In this document: positions 27,274 to 37,000 of the stretch, piece after piece
Position numbering within the stretch: the stretch's first letter is position 1
How the letters are laid out: each line of letters begins with the position of its first letter
Source: Verrucomicrobiota bacterium
Lineage (GTDB): Bacteria > Verrucomicrobiota > Verrucomicrobiia > Limisphaerales > JADJPG01
DNA: 48,147 bases
Direction: 5' to 3'
Assembly (NCBI GenBank): GCA_016713365.1
Contig: JADJPG010000055.1
Coordinates: 1-48,147, forward strand
Translations under genes and position numbers: made by a program
The notes under the pieces: generated by a model
What the model was told of the DNA's origin: nothing
Database searches by the model: none
What the model saw: the letters and a program-made list of their open reading frames with translations, nothing else

Positions 27274-27960
27274 GACAGCGAACTGGCCGCGCGCATCGCG
27301 AGCTACGAACTGGCCGCGCGCATGCAACTCACGGTGCCGGAGGTTGCGGACCTTTCCAGCGAGCCGGCGCACATTCTCAAGCTCTACGGCGCGGACGAAG
27401 GCGGATCGAAGATCAACGACATCCGCGCGGCGTATGGGCGGAACTGCATTCTCGCGCGGCGGCTCATCGAGAAGGGCGTGCGCTTCGTGCAGCTCTTCAA
27501 CGGCGCTTATCAGACCGGCGGCGAAGGCGTGAGCAACTGGGACGGCCACAAACAGCTCTTCAAGGACTACAGCGTCCACGGTCTGGTGCTCGACAAGCCG
27601 ACGGCGGGATTGCTCATCGATCTCAAACAACGTGGTCTGCTCGAGAACACGCTGGTCGTCTGGTGTACGGAGTTCGGTCGCATGCCGACCTTCCAAAAGG
27701 GCGCGCAGGGTCGTGACCACAACCCGAGCGGCTTCACCTGCTGGCTGGCTGGCGCGGGTGTGAAGAAGGGTTTCAGCTACGGCGCCACGGACGAGTTCGG
27801 CTACAAGTCAGTGGAGAACATCGTTTCGGTTTACGACCTGCACGCGACCGTGCTGCACCTGCTCGGCCTCGATCACGAGCGCCTGACCTATTACCACAAC
27901 GGCCTGGAACGTCGCCTCACCGACGTCCATGGCGAAGTGGTGAAGGCGGTGCTGAGCTGA
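27274..27960 (+). CDS. DUF1501 protein, third of three, C-terminal part (frameshifted)
   Basis: The protein resumes with DSELAARIASYELAARMQLTVPEVADL after a second one-base loss in CCGG near 27270. The rest is the standard DUF1501 C-terminal half: YGRNCILARRLIEKGVRFVQLFNGAY, NTLVVWCTEFGRMPTFQKGAQGRDHNPSGFTCWLAG, GYKSVENIVSVYDLHATVLHLLGLDHERLTY. It is close to the first DUF1501 protein of the cluster in this region. It is the last gene of the cluster and converges on the giant minus-strand gene, with a 55-base gap that shows no clear terminator. Confidence 0.85.
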   Translation, partial: DSELAARIASYELAARMQLTVPEVADLSSEPAHILKLYGADEGGSKINDIRAAYGRNCILARRLIEKGVRFVQLFNGAYQTGGEGVSNWDGHKQLFKDYSVHGLVLDKPTAGLLIDLKQRGLLENTLVVWCTEFGRMPTFQKGAQGRDHNPSGFTCWLAGAGVKKGFSYGATDEFGYKSVENIVSVYDLHATVLHLLGLDHERLTYYHNGLERRLTDVHGEVVKAVLS

Positions 27961-28015
27961 TGCAGTGCCGCCTGGGGCGGCCATCGCTCAGCCCAGCCCA
28001 ATCATCTCGTGCCCA

Positions 28016-31000
28016 TCAAGGTTTCACCACTCGGAAGAAGCGCATCGGCAGATTTGTCGGTGCGAGGTTCAACACTTGGTTGTCGTTGCTGAGCGTGAAC
28101 GTCGTAAGGGTCTGCCAATTGCCGACGGGCGGGAGCAGGGACGCGCCTTCCAATCGGTACCCCGGTCCGGGCTCGCCGCTCACGGTGAGATAGACAGGTC
28201 CGCTCTCCCGATGGGCTTCGAGTCGAAGGGCGGAACCGGCCTCGGCGGCGCGGAACACGGCATACGGAGCGGAGGCGGTCACGTCGATGTCTGCGAAGCG
28301 ATCCGTCAGGACGAGCTGGGTCCAGCGTTCCCACGGCGCGGGCACGGAAAATCCGGGTTTCGATTCGATCGTGTAGTTGACGCCGGGCCGGCCGTAGAGG
28401 CGCAGCGAGCGTTCCGGCGTGAGTCGTGCAAGAAGCACCGGTTCGCGGCCGACAATGACGACGATGCCGGCGCTGGATCCGGCGCGGTTCAGGGTCACGC
28501 CCGCGTAGTCGGTGGCGACCGCGTTGGTCGGCGTGAGTCCGACGATGGTTGAGGGGCCGTTGGTCGGCGCGACGAACCGCAGGTTGGCCAGCGGATGATT
28601 GCTGGCCGCAATCAGTCCATCGAACTGGAAGTGCAGGCGCGAGGCGTTGCTGCTGACGGTTTCGAGGAGAGCGGAGGTGACTTCCGGCGCGAAGGTTCCC
28701 AAGGCGAGGCCATCGAGTCGGCCGCCGGAGCGGTTCACCACGACGGCGAGATCGCGCAGTTCCACACCAGTCGTGAGGCGGACGGGCACGGCGTTCGATT
28801 CACCGGCGAAGACATTCGTTGAGCCGACGGCAACGGTGAAGTCCGCGCTGCGATTGCGGAGGATCAAGGTCAGCGTTTGCGACGCGTTGCGCGTAGGCGT
28901 GCCGTTGTCGGTCACGGTGACGGTGATGCGGTTGGTGCCGTTGGGCAGGTTGTTGCCCGGGCGCCACGAGAAGACGCCGTTCGTCGGATCGATGCTCGCG
29001 CCAGCCGGCGTGCCGGCGCCGAGGCTGAAGGTTAAGCGGTTGGCCGGGAGATCGGAATCGCGCGCGGTGAAAGGAATGGTGGTGACGACGCCCTTGTTGA
29101 TGATGCGCGCCGCCACGGGATCAAGCACAGGCGGTTGGTTGATCTCGTTGACTACGACGGTGACGCTCGCGGTCGCGCTGAGGCTGGGGATGCCGTTGTC
29201 GCTCACGCGCACGGAAACGAGGTTCGTGCTCGGGCCGTTGCCTTCGCCGGTCACCCATGCGATGGCGCCGCTGTTCGGGTTCAAGGTGAGGCCGGCGGGC
29301 GCGGTGATGATTTGATACGTCAACGCCTGCGCCGGGGCGTCGGGATCGGTGCCGGCGGCTTCGAGCGCGAGCGTGTCGCCTTCGTCGATGGTCGCGTTGG
29401 CGGGCAGCACGAGCGCAGGCGGACGGTTGCTGATCGAGACGAGCGTTTCGGTGTCGGGCGTGCTCGGCGCGGATTCGCGATTGCCGGCTTCGTCGATGGC
29501 GATCGTGTAGAACGCGTAGCGCACTCCGGGCTGGCCGCGGAAGACGAGGCCCTTCAACGGCGTGGCGGTGAGGTAGGGAGCGAATGTGCCATTGTTCTCG
29601 CGCACGAACAGATCGAACGCGGCAACACCGCGGCCGACATCGGAGCCGTCCCACGTGACGGCGAAGTCAGCAGCGCTGTTTGCGGGCAGGGCGTTGACGC
29701 GGCTGACGGGCGGAATCTGGTCCGTGGCCTCAGCGGCCGTTTCGTAGGTCAGCGTGTAGGGACCGTCCGGTTGGAAATCGAGGAGGTTGAGCCGGAACTC
29801 GCGGCGCGGCGGCAGACCGAGGCCGAGGAAGGTGCGGTCGGTGACCCAGAAGTTTTGCGGCGGCACTTCGGTGCCATTCGCGCGGCGAACACTGACGAGT
29901 CGAGTGCTGCCGTTGGCTGGATCAGGCAGGCGGAAGTAAGCCCAGCCCGGAGCGGACGGGACGGTGAGCGTCGTCGTGGGTTGATACGGCGTGACGAGAT
30001 TCGAAGGCGTGCCCTCGGTATAGACGACGACCGGTCGCGTGCCGCCGGAACTGAGATGGATGGTATCCGGGTAATCATCGAAGTCCGGCACATCGTTGAC
30101 GAGGAAGTCAGGACGGTTGTCCTCGAAGGTTCGATCGGCGGACACGATGTGAATCATCTCGTGAATCTCGACGCGGTCGATCAAGGAGAGCCGTTTGTCG
30201 CCGAGGCCGTCGATGTGTTCGAACGTCGCGGCGTAATCAATGAACAGGCCTTGCAACGTCGAGCGGAAGAGCCAGCGGGCGATGGCGTTCGTGCCGGGAC
30301 CGATGTCGCCAAGATTGACGGTGAGCGACGGTGAGCCGGGCTGGTTCTCGACCTGGCTGCCGAGGATTTCGAAGTCGATGAGCAGGCCCTTGTCGTTCTC
30401 GACGATCTGTGGCTGCGCGGAGCTGATGCGCATCTGGCGCGCGGTGCCGAAGCCTTCGTTGGCGACCATCACGGCGAGCGAGTAAGGGATGGCGGGTTCA
30501 AGCTCCGGCGTAAACGGATCGTCGCTGAAAACATCGCGTTCGTGGAAGTATTTCACGACAAGCTTCGGATTCGGCAGCACGTCGATCGGCGCATCGGCGA
30601 GCGGCAGGTTCACAAGCACGTCGTTCTGGCGGTAACGCAGTGTGCCGCTGACGAAGTGGCGGACGGTGCCGAAGGGCGCGGCTTCGGAAGTTGGCACAAG
30701 CACCCACGACGCGCGGGCGGTGGTCTGGGCGCCGACATTGCCAGTGCCGTCGATGGCGCCGATGCCGGTGAGCTCGGGCGCGCGGAGCTGGAAGAGGCTG
30801 GTGGTGTCGCGGCCCTGTTCGTCGCGCACGCGGATGTCGACGCCGAACTCGGTGAGCGGCGACTCGGTGTCGTTGCTGATCTCGAGGCGGGCATTGAACG
30901 CGTCGCGCGTGAGCACGGCTTCCTGATCGAGACGGACCTTCACGCGGGCGCAAACGGCGCCGCCGCCGTCCTGCGAAAGGCGGTTGAGATATTCGGTGTT

Positions 31001-34000
31001 CGCCATCACGAAGGCCGTGGCGGGGTCAGCGTAACCCGCCGCGGCGAGCGCGGCACTGGCTGCTTCTGCCTCCTCGCTAAGTCGCGCGTATTCATCCATG
31101 GCGATGAAGTCGATGCTTTCCCCGGCGGGCACCTGAGAAACCGAAGTGATGCCTCGATCTCCGTAGTCGATGGTCCGGTTGATGCGATCAATGAATCGCG
31201 TGGCGATTGCCAGCGGCACGGGCAGTGGACCTGAAAGCAGGGTCGCTCGCTCGCTCGTGTCGATGCTGACACCACCGGGAGAGTTGGTTTCGACGGCGGC
31301 TCGAAGACGGGAGTCCCAGAGAAGATTCGCCGTGAAGTCGTTGGTGGCGTCCCGCCAGGCAACGTCGCCATAGAAATACTCGTCCACCCGCAGTATCCGG
31401 TGGACCTGCAGGAGCGTGAGAACCAACGGAGCGGCGCTGTCGAATGGGGAAACCTCCGGTTCAATGTATCGATTCACGCCGCCTGCCGCTGCCGCGGTGA
31501 TCATGCTGTCGGAAGCCGAGCCGAGGCCGCCCAGCCCGCGATCCTTGCATTGCTCCAGCTGGATCAGTTCGAGTTCGCATTCGATCGCCCACATCAACGG
31601 CCCGCCCTTGGGGATACAGTCGGGCAGTCCCGTGCATTTCGTGCCGCCGATGATGGCGTCCTTTACTTTCCCTTCCTTCGCGGCCTTGGCGGCACTAAGG
31701 CAGTCGGCAAGGCTGGAATCCTTGAACGCCTTCTTCATGCAGCCGAAGAATCCTCCTCCGGCGGCGGTGCCCGCCGCCGTGATAGAAGGTCCACCAGCCG
31801 CGCCAGCCGATCCAGCCGCGGTTTCACTGATGAGTGTATACCAGCCTTCTCCAGGGATCAGCTTCGGGAAGCAGTGCAGGACGACGTGGTTGAATCGCGC
31901 CTGTTCGCACGGATCGCACTTGTAGGGAACGTCCCGGAAGATCGGCTCGCCGTAGTCTTTGGCGCGGAGTTCGGTTGGCCCGCCGCCGCCGCTGCCACCG
32001 CCACCGATCCCGTCCCAGATGTCCGAGTTGAATCCGCCCTCGCCGCCGCCGCCCATGCCACCGCACGCGGGAATCATGCTGATGATTCCAAGGGAAATGG
32101 AGTTCTTGATGGAAGTGTCGCCGCAGGGCGTTTCCCATTCCACCTTGGCGGGAAGACTGCACGCATCGCCGGTGCCGGCGGCGGTGATGAGTCCACCGGA
32201 GGCGGCGGCCAGGCTGAGCTTCCGGATGGTAAGCGGGATGACGAGCGTGCTCTGCGCGGGCAACACGCCGACATCGCCAATGAGTGGCGTGAAGCTCCAG
32301 CGCGAGTGCGTGGGGAAGCTGAGCTTGGTGTTCTGCGCGGCGATGAGACCGTGGTTGCGCAGGGTAAGGTTAATCTGTTGCTCGGTGCCGACGAAGTTCG
32401 CGAGGTCGATTATGTTCGGCTCGATGGTGACGACGGGTTTCGGAACGGCGGTCTCGAAGACCGTCTCGACGGTGATGGTGTAGCGGTCCTCGATCTGAAT
32501 CGGGACGACCGTCCAAGTGTAAGTCACGCTTTGCCGCGACATAAGAGCGGTGACCATGTTGGTCGTTCCGGGTTCAAGCCGGACGAGATCGCGGAAGGAC
32601 GAATGTTTCTCCGCAGTCACATCGACATAGTAGTACGACTCGACGAGGGCCGGGAGGAGCAGTTCCCCGGTGGGTCCGGTGTTCGTGTTCAGAACGGTGC
32701 CAGTGATGGCGTCGGTGATTTTGACTGCGGCATTGGTGACCTTCGGCGCGCCCTCGGCGTAATAAGTATACTCGTCCACCGACAGGATGCGCAGCGCGCC
32801 GATGGCATCGGACAGCGCGCGGAAGGTGTAGGGCACGGAGAGAACGACGTTACTGGCGTTGATTGCAATGGTGCCGCTGTGCGGGCCGAGTGGAAGATCG
32901 TCCGCTGGCGTGAGCTGGACGGAGATCGTTGCGCCTTCGCCGGGGGCGAGCGGCGGCATCGAACCGCCGGAGGCGAGACTGAGCCATGGAACATTCGGCG
33001 TGAGCAGTTTCAGCGGGCCGGTCGGCAGGCCGCCGACGTTCGTGATCGCAAACTCCACGATACGTTGCGTGCCGCGCTTCATGCCGGAATCGAGCGATCC
33101 CGGGAACGCGACCAGGCGCGCGCGCTTCGCTTCGATCGTGACGGGAATGTTCACTTCCGTGCCGGCGCCTTCCGTGCTCGAAACGCGAATGCGAATCGTG
33201 CTGCTGCCGCTGATGCCATTCGGCGCGGTGACGGCGTAGGCGAGGTTGACAGAGCCATCGCCTGGGACTGTGTTCGCGCTCAGGCTGGGAACGATCGTGA
33301 GATTCGTCGGGCCGCCAACCAGCGTGGCGCTGAGCCCGGTTTGCGGCACGTCTGCGAGGTTTTGAATCGCGACGGTGCTCGATGCGCTCTCGCCTTCCAG
33401 CAGCGTGATGCGTCCGGCGCTGCCCGCGCGGAGGGCGAGCAGGGTAAACTGATCCTGTGGCAGAAGCACCGTGTCGCCGGGATGGCCGGCGCTGACGGTG
33501 TATTGGCCACCTTCGCCCGGGAGCGGGGTGAAGGTGATGAGGTATTCGCCGTTGATGTCGGTCACGGCCTGGTAGAAGCGTTTCGTGCCGCGCAGTTCGA
33601 CGCAGACTTTGACGACCTCGATGGCGGCGGGTTCGGAATTCGGGCGGAAGGCGGAGCCGCTGAGGGTGACCGGTGTGCCGCCGGGAGCGACGTTCACATC
33701 GGCGGCTACGCTGACGGAGTAAGCTGCGGAGATGGAGATTGGATCCGGTGCGAGGACGGTGTTGTTGCCTTCGATGAGTTCGCTGATGGCGTTGGCGTGA
33801 TCGGTTTGCACGACGATCCACGTGCGACCAACCTGATTGGGCAGCTTCACGCGCACGCTTTGCTCGAAGAATTGTCCGCTGCCGAGGATGCCGCCGAAGT
33901 CATTCTGCGCGGCCAGCGTGTCGTCGCCGACCAGCGCGTCGCTGGAGAAGAAGACGCGTTGCGACCAGCCGCCGGAGGTCTCACGTGTGCCGCGGTTCTC

Positions 34001-37000
34001 AATGCGATAGATGACGTCGATGGATTCGCCCGTCGCTGCGTTGGTGTTGAAACGAACGGAGCTCACGACGAGATCGACAAAATCGGCGTCCGTCACAGTC
34101 AGTGGCGCGCTGCCCGACGTGAAGCCCGCGGCGCTGGCGGTGATGGTGAGCGACTGGCTGCCGTCATTCGTGCCATCGGTGCGGCTGTTGATCGGGAAAG
34201 TGATGCTCGTCGCGCCCTGAGGAATTACCACGGAGACGGGAACGATCGCTTCGTTGGTGTTGCTGCTCGCAAGTTGAACGGTCAGCGCGTTCGCCGTGCT
34301 GGAATTGCGCGTGACGGTGCCGACGGTGGCGGGATTGAGCCCTTCGCCCACGGCCTCGGCATCGAGCGCGACGGTGAGAGTGGGGCCGTCATTGTCGGTG
34401 ACGTTGAGAATGGTCGGATTGATCTGGCCCACGACGATGCCGGTGCCGGGTTCGCGAATCGATCCACCCAGGGCCACGCCGTGCGCGCCGTCGGCGATTT
34501 GATTTTCGACGACGGCGATGGGGAAGGTCAGCGTCGCCTGTCCGGCGGGGATGATCACGCTGGCGGGAACGCGCGCGACATTCGTGTCGCCACTGGTGAG
34601 CGTGAGTGTGAGCGATTCGTTGGCGACCGGAGTGCGCGTGAGCAATCCGAAGGTGGCGTTCGCGCCCGCGCCTTCGCTCACACTGCTCGCGCCGAGCGTG
34701 AGCGTGACGACGGGGAGATCGTTGTCGACGACGGCAATCGCGCCGGCGGCGGGAAGATAACCCGGAGCCTGCGCGGTGAAGGTGTAGGAGTTGGAGCGTT
34801 CGATGATCGAATCGTTGATCGAAACGACGCTCACCAGCACCGAGGTCTGGCCGAGGCCGAATACGGCTGTTGCTGGCGTGAGGAATTGGGACGGCGAGGC
34901 GGCACTGAGCGTAGCGGTGACGGTGGAGTTGGAGGAAGCCGGCGGCCTCGTGATCATGATGTTGAACGGATCGCCTTCCATGATGGCCGGCAGACCAAAG
35001 CGAATGCTGAGCGCTGGTGAATCGGCGTCGAGCACGGTGAAGGTGGCGTTGCCCGTTGCGAATCCGGCAGCGGACGCGGTGATGTTCACGAGTTGAGGTC
35101 CGTCGAACACGCCGTCGGGGACGGCTTGCAGCATGAAGGTGGTGGCGGACTGGCCGGCGGGAATCGTGACGGTCGCGGGCGCGCTCAGTTCGTCGGGCGC
35201 GCTGGAAGCGATGTTCACGACGAGATTGCTGGTGACGCTTCCATTGCGGCGGAGCGTGGCGGTGACGCTGGGGTTGACGGCGTTTTCGCTCAGCTCAATG
35301 CCATTCAGCGCGAGCGTCAGCGTTTGAGGGACGATAGTGGCGGTCGCGGTGATGGCGGCGTTGTTGGTGTTGTTCGGCTCGATGATGACGCTGTTGGCGT
35401 CGGTGGCGACGACGAGTCGGAGATTGCCCGCGGGGCCATCGATCGGGATGACGATGGACTGCGTCAAGGTGAGGCTCGTGCCGGACGGAATGCTGTTCGT
35501 GACGGTGCGCGATTCGAGCAAGGTGTCGTTGCCGATCGCGGCGTCCGCGGAGAGCAGGACGAAATCCTGCCACGGCGCGACGGCGGTACCGGGACCGGAG
35601 TTGGTGATGGTCCAAACGACGGCGAAGGGAACTCCCGGCGTTGCGTTTGCGGGCGCAGTGACGCGGTGGACGAGCAAGTCGGGCCGCGGCGTGGGCGCAG
35701 CCTGAACGTTCACGCGCGCACTGCCGGTCAGGCCACGTGAATCGGTGACGCGAATGGTGTCGGCGACGTTTGCGGTTTGGCCCGCGGTGTAGATGCCGTT
35801 CTGCGAGCCGATGGTTCCGCCGGAGTTATTCGTGACGATGGCGAAGGTGAATGGGCCGACGCCGCCCGCGACCGCGAAGGATTGCGAGAGGCCGCTGACG
35901 ACGTTCACAACCGCCGGGCTGAGGACGGGCGCGGGCGCCGGGCAGTTGGTGCAGCCGATGGTGCCTTGCACGCGCGCGGCGACATCGGTGGCGGAGAGGG
36001 CCTTGGTGTAGATGCGGAGTTCATCCAGGCGGCCGCGGAAAGGATTCCACGAGCAGGAACCGATTTCGAGCGGGGCACCGGCAAGGTTCAACGGACCGGT
36101 AAAGGTCGCCGGTATGGTGAACACGCTGTCGAGCTGGCCGTTGATGAAATAGCGCGCTTCGTTGCCGGCGCGATCGTACACGATGGCGACGTGGTTCCAG
36201 CTCCCGAGCGCGACGCGACCAGAGCTGGTGGTCGATCCGTATTGGCCATTCTCATCCTTCACTTCCGTTTCGATGCGTCCGCTGTCGACGAGATCGACGA
36301 CGAGCCACGAGGTGGGGAAGAGCTGCTTATACAATACACGGATGCCTTCGTCCGGAATGGAACCGGTGTAGGAGTCCGGCCAGAGCCAGAACTCGAGCGT
36401 GAAATTGTTCGTGCCGAAACGGAACTCCGGTCCGTCGGGTGCGGTGAAGCAGCCGCTGCCATTGAACGAGAACGCCTGACCGACGATGCCGTTCGTGAAA
36501 CCCGCGCCGCCGCTCTGGCTTGCGGTGCGGTCGTTCAGCACTTCAGTGGCGTTCGTGTCCGCGGGCCAATAGGCGGTCAGCGCGGTACGCAGGACGGTGA
36601 TGCTGACGTCGCTCGCGTTCTGGGCGGTTTGCCAGAGGTAATCGGACGGGAGCGCGAAGTCCGCGAAGGCGCCGGCGGCGGAGTTGAAGGTAACGATGGT
36701 GAACTTGTTATTGAGCGCGGGCGTGTAGCCATTGAGGAGGACGGCGTTGAGCTTGCCGCCCAGCACCGGCGAATAGGGGAAGTGAATGCGGCCATAGCTG
36801 GAGAGGCTGCGGATGCCGACTTGCAGCGTGCCATTGGCGAGGTCGCTCGCGCCGAAGTGGGAGATGGTGCCGGAGAGGGACTCGATGGTGCCGGAGTTGG
36901 TCAGGGCGATGAAGTAGCTGCCGGAGACGCCGAGGTCGGCGGCGCCGGTGCCGGCTGTCTTGCGGATGGTGCCGGTGTTGCGCAGCGGGCGCACGGTGGC

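Noticed and set aside
31530..32170. Polymorphic toxin or pre-toxin region in the giant protein
   Set aside because: The Cys/Gly-rich island is internal, followed by over 1,000 residues of ordinary beta domains, with no adjacent immunity gene.
31400..35020. A 1,206-codon open frame on the plus strand
   Set aside because: It is antisense to the giant protein. Its product is a low-complexity string rich in Gly, Ala, Arg, Asp and Glu with no domain, as expected for the complement of GC-rich coding DNA.
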